From the NCBI RefSeq assembly GCF_023283825.1, contig NZ_JAKILD010000010.1:1-64000 (forward strand): a DNA stretch of 64,000 nt, given 5' to 3'. The stretch comes from Shewanella olleyana (GTDB lineage Bacteria > Pseudomonadota > Gammaproteobacteria > Enterobacterales > Shewanellaceae). Below the pieces are notes generated by a model, which worked only from the letters and a program-made list of their open reading frames with translations, was not told the origin of the DNA and searched no databases. The translations under genes were made by a program, and so were the position numbers. Of the stretch, positions 8,620-16,009 are shown one piece after another (the stretch's first letter is position 1; the number at the start of each line of letters is the position of its first letter).

Positions 8620-8679
8620 GTCCAACAAGCGATTTATGCCTTGCAAACAACGCAACGCATAAATACTAAAACGTTATAT
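8620..8679 (+). other. attC-like recombination site
   Basis: The left core GTCCAAC (8620-8626) fits RYYYAAC exactly, and the right core is GTTATAT (8673-8679). Between them a hairpin forms from ATTTATGC (8632-8639) and GCATAAAT (8657-8664) and continues inward as TTGC/GCAA around the loop aaacaac. Near-copies lie on the minus strand at 15389-15446 and 16880-16939. The next gene starts 15 bases after the right core, as in gene cassettes. Confidence 0.65.
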
Positions 8680-8693
8680 TTAAAGGATGATTA

Positions 8694-9278
8694 ATGCCCG
8701 AACTGGAAGCATGTACAACATGGGAGTGTGTTAATAGCTTTGCCGCTTGGTTCGCTGCTATTGCTACTATTATAATTTCTTCATTAGCACTTTGGCTGTC
8801 CGTTAAAGATAGGATGGTTAGGCTCGAGGCAACTTTTTGGAATTCTTTAGTTGCCTATAACAATCCAACAATTCCTGATACATGGTTCTATGCGCTAACA
8901 TGTGTGAATTTAGGTTATCGACCAGTGACTATTACAAATTATCACTGGAAGTTATTTCAATTCCCATTTACTAAAAAAACTAAAATAGTGACAAATGGAC
9001 ATAAATTCATTGAAGCAGCTCAATTAAGTACAAAATTACCGGCGGATCTAGCAGATGGTAAACAAGCTGTATTTTATCTTCCTTCTACATTTTTTGAGCA
9101 ATTAGATCGTAGTGATGAATTTATATTTTGTCGCTCTAATAAGCTTTTAGCTTTTTGGCGAATATATACATTTAATGTGTACGTCGACACAAGTGTGAGT
9201 AAGGTAATAAAGGCAAAGATGTCATTAAAGATGCGTCGTAACATTTGGTCAAAATATTTGAATATCACAAGTCGTTAA
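8694..9278 (+). CDS. Hypothetical membrane-anchored protein, first gene of a two-gene cassette
   Basis: The protein has 194 residues. The ATG at 8694 has the ribosome site AAAGGATGA just upstream. Residues 17-37 (FAAWFAAIATIIISSLALWLS) form one membrane segment. The rest is likely cytoplasmic, with a basic C-terminus (KMSLKMRRNIWSKYL). No family is recognised. It begins directly after an attC-like site and is 61 bases from the next gene, which has a nuclease-like sequence, so the two probably work together. A membrane anchor or sensor for the partner is one possibility, but this is inference. Confidence 0.7.
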   Translation: MPELEACTTWECVNSFAAWFAAIATIIISSLALWLSVKDRMVRLEATFWNSLVAYNNPTIPDTWFYALTCVNLGYRPVTITNYHWKLFQFPFTKKTKIVTNGHKFIEAAQLSTKLPADLADGKQAVFYLPSTFFEQLDRSDEFIFCRSNKLLAFWRIYTFNVYVDTSVSKVIKAKMSLKMRRNIWSKYLNITSR

Positions 9279-9339
9279 AGCAGGATAAATAAAAGTTGGC
9301 TTTTAACGAAGCGTTGGTCTATTAGGAAACTGGAGAGTT

Positions 9340-10326
9340 ATGTATTCAGGTGAGAATAAAAGGAAGCAGTCTCGGAGAAGACGCAAAAAGATGGCTAAGG
9401 TACAGCAACGAAAACATAATAGAGGCTTTCGGCTGGAAAAGTTTCACCGAACTACCATTTATAAGCACCTTATTAGCAATGCCAATAGCGTAAAGATACT
9501 GGAGCATCTAGGTTCTGGCTTTGAGCGAGAATTATTTTTAGCGTCTCTGAATAATTTGAGTGATAAAGGAAATCCTCTTCGGTTTAATAATTTTGCCTAT
9601 TGTATGCGAGAGATTATCACTCTAATACTGGCCAAATATTCTTCCGATGAAGATATCTTAAACTGCTGCTGGTATAAAAATGAAACAAACAAGGACGATG
9701 GAGTTACGAGAGCCCAGCGAGCTAAGTACGCAATACAGGGTGGGTTTAGTAACGAAATGGTTTTTGAGATACTTCAGCTTGATGAAGAGGAAGAAAAGGA
9801 TTTTATAAAAGATACGCTTAAACAATTTACAAAGCTGTTTAGAGAGCTCAATGAGCATACGCATCTTCGAGAAAAGAGGTTTAATATCGGAGATATCTTA
9901 TGCGAGTCTCTTGCATTTCAGGTACTAAGTGTGATGGATAGTATCTTGACACTCATCGAAGACTTGAGAGAGCAAGTTAAATCGTATGTAGAGGGTGAAA
10001 TTGATGATGCCCTAATATCTGAATTCGTTAGTTCAACATTTAACGAACTGGATATTTTGTCTACACATACCTTCGTTGATTATTCGGAACTAGATAGCTA
10101 TCACGTTGACTCCATTTGTAGCAAGCATGTCGTAATCAAAGGATATGGAACAGTTTATTGTGACTTACAATGGGGATCTGGATCTGACATGAGGAACGGC
10201 AATGGTGCTACCATGAGTGACAGTTTTCCATATGATTTCACTATCCACTCCAAGCTAACACATTTAAAGAAATTGGAGCTTGGGGATGAAGGCATTATCG
10301 TTGATACAGACTCATGGTATGAATGA
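9340..10326 (+). CDS. Probable pPIWI-associating-nuclease-family protein
   Basis: The protein has 328 residues, with a GGAGAG ribosome site just before the ATG. A very basic N-terminus (residues 6-40) could bind nucleic acid. Conserved-looking blocks are NPLRFNNFAYCMRE near 87-100, TRAQRAKYAIQGGFS near 129-143, and a C-terminal CDLQWGSGSDMRNGNGA followed by SFPYDF. I recall this block pattern from the family annotated as predicted pPIWI-associating nucleases, which occurs beside prokaryotic Piwi-like proteins and in many isolated defence-rich loci. This is recall, not a search, and no catalytic residue is assigned. No Piwi gene is visible nearby. The stop codon abuts the site where a group II intron remnant starts. 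Confidence 0.6.
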   Translation: MYSGENKRKQSRRRRKKMAKVQQRKHNRGFRLEKFHRTTIYKHLISNANSVKILEHLGSGFERELFLASLNNLSDKGNPLRFNNFAYCMREIITLILAKYSSDEDILNCCWYKNETNKDDGVTRAQRAKYAIQGGFSNEMVFEILQLDEEEEKDFIKDTLKQFTKLFRELNEHTHLREKRFNIGDILCESLAFQVLSVMDSILTLIEDLREQVKSYVEGEIDDALISEFVSSTFNELDILSTHTFVDYSELDSYHVDSICSKHVVIKGYGTVYCDLQWGSGSDMRNGNGATMSDSFPYDFTIHSKLTHLKKLELGDEGIIVDTDSWYE

Positions 10327-10652
10327 CTTAATCGGGTAGGCGGAGGTATCTAGCCTCCAGCCCCCCCACACCACCGTGCATGCGGCTCCGCACAGGGCGG
10401 TTCATTTAGAATACCTAACTCACTTTTGGGTTAGGATAATGAACAGTGATCCATCCTTCTCTTAGTGAATATAATCCTGATTTCTTCAAATATTCATTAC
10501 TCAGCGCTTGCTGTATCCCTAGTGTTTTCGAACTTCGCCATGGACCTTTACTTGTTATTCCACAAGCTAACCGAATAAAGCTATGTAATCATGTCTTTAC
10601 CTCAGCAGGAAAAACCACTAAGTTGTGTCCCCTATTTTTAGGAGCGCAGTAT
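10327..10652 (-). mobile_element. Degenerate group II intron, 3' part (class IIC-like)
   Basis: Read on the minus strand, positions 10405-10333 form a domain V-like hairpin (ACCGCC pairing with GGTGGT around TGTGCGG/CCGCATGCA), then a domain VI-like GGAGG/CCTCC hairpin and the 3' end CTACCCGAT typical of bacterial group II introns. Upstream lies the C-terminal part of its maturase. No 5' end or reverse-transcriptase core is found, so the intron is a deletion remnant. Its 3' exon begins TAAGTC, so the plus strand reads ACTTA at the junction. This is what is expected if it entered the left core of an attC (RYYYAAC) on the bottom strand. Confidence 0.7.
10415..10651 (-). pseudogene. Group II intron maturase, C-terminal fragment
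   Basis: The minus-strand frame ending at the TAG at 10415-10417 gives NRGHNLVVF, then KGPWRSSKTLG, ALSNEYLKKSGLYSLREGW and VHYPNP. This matches the end of bacterial intron maturases, whose pattern is KGPWR-x(10)-AL-x(2)-YW-x(3)-GL-x-SL. An in-frame TGA lies at 10589-10591 and another at 10652-10654, and the polymerase domain is absent. It cannot be functional. Confidence 0.7.
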
Positions 10653-11023
10653 CACTACCGTATGTCAGACCTATGGAGCTATAGATAGCCCTGCTGACTA
10701 CTGGTTTCACAGACTGCGTAACCGCGTGTTCTCTACCAGCATTCTCGTTTAAGCAAAATTTCGCTCACTAACAGGTAATGGGGCATAAATGAGTTATCTA
10801 CCCTAACCCGTTTCTGGAAAAAGGCTTAGAGTCTTGAGTCGAGTTAACCTGTGTTGGATTATAATGGTCGCTACATTGACCTGTATCCGATAAACAGATG
10901 ATGCATTTCACTCTATTTCAAGGGGTTTAATTTAGGTTTGAATGTTTCGATTCTCTGTGTTTTCAGTATTCCTAGGGCTTTAGAAATACTGTATTGGACT
11001 TTACTGACGACACTTAATCAAAC
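10653..11023. other. Region with no supported gene
   Basis: This stretch may include decayed intron sequence. At 10779-10795 it carries GGGGCATAAATGAGT, a motif shared with the palindrome at 4797 (GGGGCATAAGTGAGT) and with the attC-like site near 15427. No convincing coding frame or terminator is present. Confidence 0.35.
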
Positions 11024-11302
11024 TTATATTTCTGTGAAACCCAACGATGTCACCATAAAACAAAACATTGTTATTTTGAGGATATTCCATGCTGTTCTTG
11101 GGAGTATAGGTTTATTGATATAGCGAAATAAGTAAGCCACGGTTACCGCAATAAGCCCAGATACAGGTGAAAAGAAAAAACTTAACTCTGTTATACCTAT
11201 GGTAAAGACTAAAAACACATACAGGAATTGCAGGTAGTGAAAACGACTCTTGTGCTGACGGATTTTTATAGGGTCTAGATAAACATCGTCTAAATTTAGC
11301 AT
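11024..11302 (-). CDS. Small membrane protein, hypothetical
   Basis: The protein has 92 residues and an AAGGA ribosome site 7 bases before the ATG. It has a short hydrophilic N-terminus, then hydrophobic stretches at about residues 22-45 (HYLQFLYVFLVFTIGITELSFFF), 48-60 and 70-88, so two or three membrane passes are likely. No family is recognised. It stands alone, with no partner gene close by on its strand. Confidence 0.5.
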   Translation of the reverse strand: MLNLDDVYLDPIKIRQHKSRFHYLQFLYVFLVFTIGITELSFFFSPVSGLIAVTVAYLFRYINKPILPRTAWNILKITMFCFMVTSLGFTEI

Positions 11303-11589
11303 ATTACATCCTTGTAATGACTGACTAATTAAAGCTTAGTCGATAATAATGATAGTGACTATTCTATTTAGTTTTTTCTCGATGTATTAAAGACTTTAAT
11401 GCAACTGATGGACCGCTTTAGACTTACTCACGTTTCATAGTATTTGAACAATTTTAATATCGCTTTTATCCATTCACTTGGCGCTATTACTCCCCTCTAT
11501 AACTTAATGCTCATGGCACCGATTGACTGATAGTCATTAAGTAATAGCAATAATCATTCACAAAATACTACACATTACAAATATAAAGC

Positions 11590-11748
11590 ATGGTTATTTA
11601 TCACAATATTCTTACCCATATTCGTACTGGTATTGTCGAATTTGAGTCTTATACATCTGAGAAATACGGTATTTATAATCTATTCGATGAAATTAATTTA
11701 CTTCCTCTAGTTCGTGTTTATGACCAGCGGAGCATAGAGCGTGGTTAA
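11590..11748 (+). CDS. Possible 52-residue protein
   Basis: This short frame starts at the ATG at 11590 and ends at the TAA at 11746. The amino-acid composition looks protein-like (HNILTHIRTGIVEFESYTSE, then YGIYNLFDEINLLPLVRVYD) rather than random AT-rich translation. The ribosome site is weak (AAAG). It could be a real small protein or the front of a decayed longer gene. No family is recognised. Confidence 0.3.
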   Translation: MVIYHNILTHIRTGIVEFESYTSEKYGIYNLFDEINLLPLVRVYDQRSIERG

Positions 11749-11852
11749 CCTTTTGTACTTTGTCATCCTCAAAGCGCTTTACTTGTTTGTACTGTGTAGG
11801 TATTTCTTGAAAAAAATAGCAATTAGTTAGACGGAATTAACAAGCATCTTCT

Positions 11853-12059
11853 CTAGGGTAAAAGTGTTCTAACATCACATTCCAGCACTTCGGCCAATTG
11901 GTATGCTTTTTCAAGGGTGATGTTAACTTCTCCACGCTCAATTCTTCCAGCATAGCTTCGATCCACTTCTGCTAAAAGTGCCAATTTATCCTGAGATATT
12001 CCTAACTCTTTACGTTTAGTTCGTAAATTTAATCCAAATTGAACAGCTAAGTCTTTCAT
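11853..12059 (-). CDS. XRE-family helix-turn-helix regulator, C-protein size
   Basis: The protein has 68 residues and is essentially one HTH_3 domain (LRTKRKELGISQDKLALLAEVDRSYAGRIERGE gives helices 1-4, with the recognition helix around DRSYAGRIERG). Size and sequence match the controller (C) proteins that set expression timing of restriction-modification and related loci. It is divergent from the winged-helix/helicase pair, and the shared 129-bp gap holds two adjacent palindromes that are its likely operators. I infer that it represses itself and/or the helicase operon. Confidence 0.85.
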   Translation of the reverse strand: MKDLAVQFGLNLRTKRKELGISQDKLALLAEVDRSYAGRIERGEVNITLEKAYQLAEVLECDVRTLLP

Positions 12060-12097
12060 TTTTCATCTCGTTAAAAATAAAGACTATCTAAAGTTGC

Positions 12098-12125
12098 GGC
12101 TTATAAAGCCACGGATTATAATCCG
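12098..12125. promoter_or_regulatory. Tandem palindromic operators between regulator and helicase operon
   Basis: GGCTT-ata-AAGCC at 12098-12110 and the perfect 14-mer CGGATTATAATCCG at 12112-12125 lie next to each other midway between the divergent genes. Two adjacent dyads are the usual layout for C-protein operators. No binding data are implied. Confidence 0.55.
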
Positions 12126-12188
12126 CAATCTGTTTATAAATGTTTTACTATTCATTTGGACTAGTCATTAACCCCTTGAGATAAAGTT

Positions 12189-12728
12189 ATGTCGAATGTT
12201 TCAATCACAATATGCACCACGTTGCATACTATTCTTCAGGATGAGAGCTTTAATAATTTCAAAGTTGTTCAGTTACGCGATAAATTTTTAGCTGCTTCGG
12301 CTAATAACCTAAGTATTCGCGAAGCTTATAAGTTTATTTATAGGCAAATTAGCAGACTTGTTAAAAGTGGCGCCTTAATAAGAATTGAAAGTAAAAAATC
12401 AAACATAGCTATTTACCAGAAAACAGATCGATTCCATCAATTAGACTTTGTTAAAAAAGAAGTTAATACAAGAACTCAATCGAAAGGGAAACAAGTACTC
12501 AAAGTCGAAAATGACGCTATTAATCAATTAAAAGAACGTCTTAAACAAACAGAAGTAGACTTGTTTACAAGTATTGGTGAGTCTGAAGAGTATATGAGTC
12601 TATATCTATCCTTTCCTGAGATGAAAGGGCACTTAGAATCACAGTACATGCTTGCTCGTGAAAAGAGTTCCAAATTGTTAGGTCAAATTAAAGCTATCAA
12701 TTCCGTACTAGCACACCAACAGAAGTAA
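12189..12728 (+). CDS. Winged-helix plus coiled-coil protein in helicase operon
   Basis: The protein has 179 residues. Residues 1-80 look like a winged-helix DNA-binding domain: FKVVQLRDKFLAA, YKFIYRQISRLVKSGAL as recognition helix, then a wing IRIESKKSNIAIYQ. Residues 95-175 are charged and helical (INQLKERLKQTEVDLF and LAREKSSKLLGQIKAINSVL), suggesting a dimerising coiled coil. The stop lies 5 bases before the helicase start, so the two are co-translated. A role as DNA-targeting or adaptor subunit of the helicase is inference. I do not recognise the family. Confidence 0.75.
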   Translation: MSNVSITICTTLHTILQDESFNNFKVVQLRDKFLAASANNLSIREAYKFIYRQISRLVKSGALIRIESKKSNIAIYQKTDRFHQLDFVKKEVNTRTQSKGKQVLKVENDAINQLKERLKQTEVDLFTSIGESEEYMSLYLSFPEMKGHLESQYMLAREKSSKLLGQIKAINSVLAHQQK

Positions 12729-12733
12729 TTTTA

Positions 12734-14143
12734 GTGAAATTAAGACAATGGCAATCAGAGTGCGTCAATCGTGCTCTAGAGCACTTTAGTGCAAAACATA
12801 AACACTTCCTTTGTTTGGCTACTCCAGGGGCTGGTAAGACGATTATGGCTTCAGAAGTCGCTGCTCAGCTACTTGAGCAAGGCCTTATCGATTTCGTACT
12901 TTGCTTTTCACCTTCGATTAATATATCGCAGGGTATTCAGCATACTTTCTCTAAACGGCTGGAATGCCGTTTCGATGGTGTCATAGGTGCAGTCGGTTGC
13001 TCCTATACGTATCAAAGCATGCTGTCTTTCAAAGAAGACTTCTGGCAACTGTTAAAACAATATCGGGTACTGGTTATATTTGACGAGATCCATCATTGCT
13101 CTGGCAGTTCTCTTGAAGATGCTAACGCCTGGGGGGAAGAGATCTTATTGAATATTCAAAACCAAGCCGAATATACTTTAGCCCTAACTGGCACTCCATG
13201 GCGCTCAGATCAAGCACCGATAGCTTTATCTCGTTATACAGACCCAGACAATCAAATACAGTGTGATTATATTTATGGTTTAAAGGACGCGGTTGCCAAC
13301 GGCGTATGCCGAAACCCAAAAATAGTTCTAATCGATAATGAAAGAATCTCGGTTACTGACGAAGAAAATGAAACTAAAACGTTTAATAGTCTAGATGCTC
13401 TATTCAAAGGTTCATTAGTTACTTATCAGTCGATCATAAAAAATGAAATTGCCATTCGGCATGCCTTAACTCTTGCGACTAACAAGCTCGACGACATAAG
13501 ACTGCACAACCCTAATGCAGCTGGACTTGTCGTTGCATCATCGATAGAGCATGCCGCATACATTCTGAATATGCTCAGAAATGAATATGCTCAAACGACT
13601 GAAATAGTTACCTACAAAGAAGAGCAACCCTCACTTAAAATCAATGAATTCAGGAATAGTAGTATTAACTGGATTGTCAGTGTTGGCATGATTAGCGAAG
13701 GTACTGATATTCCACGTCTACAGGTGTGTTGTCACCTTAGCAGAGTCAAAACTGAACTCTATTTTAGGCAAGTACTCGGTAGGGTTTTACGAGTAAATAA
13801 GGCTATCAATCAGGAGGCTTGGTTATTTACTTTTGCAGCACCAAAGCTTGTAGAGTTTGCAAATCGCATCGCTGAAGAGATACCTAATTTTCCCGTTATA
13901 TTCAGAGAATCCGAAACTGCAACAATCTGCGTAGAGCTGAGTGAAAGTGAAATAAAAAGAACGAGTACCCAACACCAAAATGAATACAACATTAGTTTTA
14001 GTACACCAGCTTTAAATGAATCGGACTTTCCCTTATTAGCACCGCCAAAGAATCAAAACCACATTTGGGCAAACTCGCCATCATTTGAAATTTTAGGTGG
14101 CTTTAGAGAGAGGGTTGTATCGACTTTTAATTCGCCATTTTGA
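12734..14143 (+). CDS. SF2 DEAD/DEAH-box helicase
   Basis: The protein has 469 residues with a GTG start. RecA domain 1 has a Q-motif-like LRQWQSEC, Walker A TPGAGKT (30-36), Walker B DEIHH (117-121) and motif III TGTPWR (152-157). Domain 2 has SVGMISEGTDIPRL (motif V) and FRQVLGRVLRV (motif VI). These match the Res-type helicases of type III restriction and related DNA-processing systems. The last 75 residues are hydrophilic and carry no nuclease motif that I can see. With the upstream winged-helix protein and the divergent regulator it forms a compact three-gene locus. An anti-invader role is plausible from this layout and from the mobile neighbourhood, but is not shown. Confidence 0.88.
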   Translation: MKLRQWQSECVNRALEHFSAKHKHFLCLATPGAGKTIMASEVAAQLLEQGLIDFVLCFSPSINISQGIQHTFSKRLECRFDGVIGAVGCSYTYQSMLSFKEDFWQLLKQYRVLVIFDEIHHCSGSSLEDANAWGEEILLNIQNQAEYTLALTGTPWRSDQAPIALSRYTDPDNQIQCDYIYGLKDAVANGVCRNPKIVLIDNERISVTDEENETKTFNSLDALFKGSLVTYQSIIKNEIAIRHALTLATNKLDDIRLHNPNAAGLVVASSIEHAAYILNMLRNEYAQTTEIVTYKEEQPSLKINEFRNSSINWIVSVGMISEGTDIPRLQVCCHLSRVKTELYFRQVLGRVLRVNKAINQEAWLFTFAAPKLVEFANRIAEEIPNFPVIFRESETATICVELSESEIKRTSTQHQNEYNISFSTPALNESDFPLLAPPKNQNHIWANSPSFEILGGFRERVVSTFNSPF

Positions 14144-14320
14144 TGCATAGCCCTTATTTATGGTGTCACCATTTTAATGGCTGCTTGTGTTAATTTTTAA
14201 GCATGGCAGAGTTTTACGTTTGAGGCCAAGAAAACTAGGTCGCTAACAAACTATTGGACAAAAATGCGATAGAGTTAAAGCACTGGAAAGACTATTGGCA
14301 TTAGTGAAATTATTGCAATC
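14144..14320. other. Gap after helicase, no gene seen
   Basis: The helicase (plus) and the next gene (minus) converge here. No clear intrinsic terminator with a T-run was found for the helicase. Confidence 0.4.
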
Positions 14321-14373
14321 GGATAACGCCAAAAGCAGCGATGCGAAGCATCCGCTGCCTTTTCTTATTAGCT
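14321..14373 (-). other. attC-like site with extrahelical bases, also terminator-like
   Basis: On the minus strand the left core AGCTAAT (14373-14367) overlaps the stop codon of the small gene, and the right core is GTTATCC (14327-14321). The stem pairs AAAAGgCAGCGgATGC with GCATCGCTGCTTTT around the loop ttc. The two unpaired G residues on one arm are the extrahelical bases expected of attC sites. The T-run after the stem also allows intrinsic termination. Confidence 0.6.
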
Positions 14374-14565
14374 GTTGCTTGCAAGGACTAAATTATCTAT
14401 ATGTACAAATATCCTGCTAATTCCGCCACTTATAGGGGTTGAAAGCGTAACTTCTACCATGTCATCAACTACGTTAAGGTTTGTTGCGAGAATAAGCGTA
14501 TCTCCAACCATAATATATGCGGATTTGTCGTCTAGGCTATTCACTGCATTTCTAAATGTGCTCAT
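14368..14565 (-). CDS. Small hypothetical protein, translationally coupled to lipoprotein
   Basis: The protein has 65 residues. The ATG at 14565 is preferred over an earlier in-frame start because AAGGAGAG lies 7 bases upstream, overlapping the stop codon of the lipoprotein gene. The sequence begins STFRNAVNSLDDKSAYIMVGD and has no signal peptide or membrane segment. No family is recognised. Its stop codon lies inside the left core of the attC-like site, as in classical cassette genes. Confidence 0.65.
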   Translation of the reverse strand: MSTFRNAVNSLDDKSAYIMVGDTLILATNLNVVDDMVEVTLSTPISGGISRIFVHIDNLVLASNS

Positions 14566-14575
14566 TTTACTCTCC

Positions 14576-15292
14576 TTAGTTATTACACTTTCCAAGTGCG
14601 ACTTTACATGCTTCTCTTTTCTCTGTGTCAACAGATGCAGTCACCATACAAGAGTCATAGGTGGTTAAACATGCTTCGGCCTTAGCTTGTAGAAAAGCAA
14701 CTGCAACATTGGCGAGAGCTTTATTGTCTAATTTCACCGCAGCCTTAACTGCTTCAGCCTTCGCCTTTTCAGCCTGCGCCTTCACTTTATCTGTAGTGAT
14801 CATTGCTGTAATTTGCTCGACGATTTCATCTTGACCAAGTTTAAATTCATCATCATCGATCCAGCCATTAGCTCTAGCCTTACAATTGCTTGAGATAAAT
14901 TCTCTAGCCAACAACACGATTTGAGTTCGCCCTGCTAGCTCAAGTGCGGTCGTTGAAGCATCTGAACTACCTTTTAGACCCAATGCATTAGACACGCTCC
15001 CCGACGCACTATCATCACCAGTAGTTGCAGAAGTTTCTACTGACTGTGTGTTTGACGCGTCTAGGGCCAACTTTAAAGCGTTAGACATAGCAATATCGGG
15101 CACCGGCTCAGAACACACAATATAGTCCGCATTTTTTTTTCGGATATCTATTGTTCGAAGATTCGCAGGGATAGAATACATATCACCCATATCCCCAATA
15201 GCTTCTGAAGATATTTTTTGTGGTTTTTGAGGTGATAGTACTGAACAGCCAGATAGAACTATGATGCCTACCAGAACGATTACTTTTTTCAT
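14576..15292 (-). CDS. Lipoprotein, hypothetical
   Basis: The protein has 238 residues. The N-terminus KKVIVLVGIIVLSGC gives a lipobox with Cys16 as the lipidation site, so it should be anchored in a periplasmic membrane leaflet. The region after residue 150 is Ala/Lys-rich and helical (KAQAEKAKAEAVKAAVKL), and the C-terminus has four cysteines (CLTTYDSCMV, CKVALGKC). No family is recognised. It is the first gene of a minus-strand cassette beginning after the attC-like site at 15389-15446 and is followed 10 bases later by a small gene. Confidence 0.75.
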   Translation of the reverse strand: MKKVIVLVGIIVLSGCSVLSPQKPQKISSEAIGDMGDMYSIPANLRTIDIRKKNADYIVCSEPVPDIAMSNALKLALDASNTQSVETSATTGDDSASGSVSNALGLKGSSDASTTALELAGRTQIVLLAREFISSNCKARANGWIDDDEFKLGQDEIVEQITAMITTDKVKAQAEKAKAEAVKAAVKLDNKALANVAVAFLQAKAEACLTTYDSCMVTASVDTEKREACKVALGKCNN

Positions 15293-15388
15293 TTAACTTC
15301 TCCATAAGTTGAAATGCCCTTATAAAACGAACCACTCAGTGATAAAAGAGCCAATATCACTTTTCGTCAAATCTAAGCTGCATTCGAC

Positions 15389-15446
15389 AGCTAACGTATT
15401 AGTATTTATGCTTTGCGCTGTTTGGGGCATAAATCGCTTATTGGAC
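15389..15446 (-). other. attC-like recombination site
   Basis: On the minus strand the left core is GTCCAAT (15446-15440) and the right core is GTTAGCT (15395-15389). The stem ATTTATGC (15434-15427) pairs with GCATAAAT (15411-15404). It is a close copy of the plus-strand site at 8620-8679, including the flanking ggccaagtcc. It separates the lipoprotein cassette from the protease cassette. Confidence 0.62.
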
Positions 15447-15482
15447 TTGGCCGATGCTTAGTCCAAAATAATTTTGTATGCT

Positions 15483-15992
15483 TTATGCAATAGGATTTTC
15501 TTTTTTTTCGGCCGCAGAAAGATCCTTTGGCGTGCTATCAGCTCTTTGTAGAGCTACCTGTGCTAACTTGGCAGCCAGGTCTTCTGCTTTTGTTGCCGTG
15601 AAAAATGGTAATATTGCGCCAAGAGCTCCGACGGTTGAATCAACTCCTGTATTGTCTTCGGGATTAACACTAACTTTTGACAACAACCCTTTTTCATTGA
15701 AGTTAAGTTTAAAGCTTCCTTTCGCAAACTCTGCCGGGTCGAAATTTACATAATAGTACTCGCCTGAAGCAATATATTCGTAACTTTAATCAACTTGTTT
15801 TTTACGACATAAGTCAGGCCAATCAGCTCCAGTTATCTCTTCGTCTGAGGTAGTTGTTATCACTTTAACAAATTGTGGCTTAGGGACAGGAACTCCTTTC
15901 ATTTCATTTTCGTTAGTATCATATGTATGCAGTGTTGTTGAACAACCTGAAATCACTCAAGCTATTATCAATAATAAAGGCATATTTTTCAT
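15483..15992 (-). pseudogene. Lipoprotein gene with two in-frame stops
   Basis: One frame of 170 codons starts at the ATG at 15992, a few bases after AGGGAAATT. It would encode a lipoprotein signal (PLLLIIA-stop-VISGC). A TGA at 15957-15959 falls inside the signal, and a TAA at 15786-15788 falls after the 68th codon. The frame keeps sensible protein composition on both sides (EYIASGEYYYVNFDPAEF, then AEDLAAKLAQVALQRADS), so these are probably nonsense mutations in a once intact gene. It follows the M43 protease by 17 bases and shares its cassette. Confidence 0.75.
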
Positions 15993-16009
15993 ATTAATTT
16001 CCCTAAGAA

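Noticed and set aside
10446..10688. Plus-strand 80-codon frame
   Set aside because: It is the opposite strand of the group II intron maturase remnant.
10938..11123. Plus-strand 61-codon frame
   Set aside because: It has no ribosome site and overlaps the end of the better-supported minus-strand membrane protein.
12789..13319. Small frames within the helicase
   Set aside because: They are alternative frames of a gene with all SF2 motifs intact.
14375..14668. Plus-strand 97-codon frame over the small cassette gene
   Set aside because: It is the shadow of the minus-strand coupled gene pair, which has a strong ribosome site.
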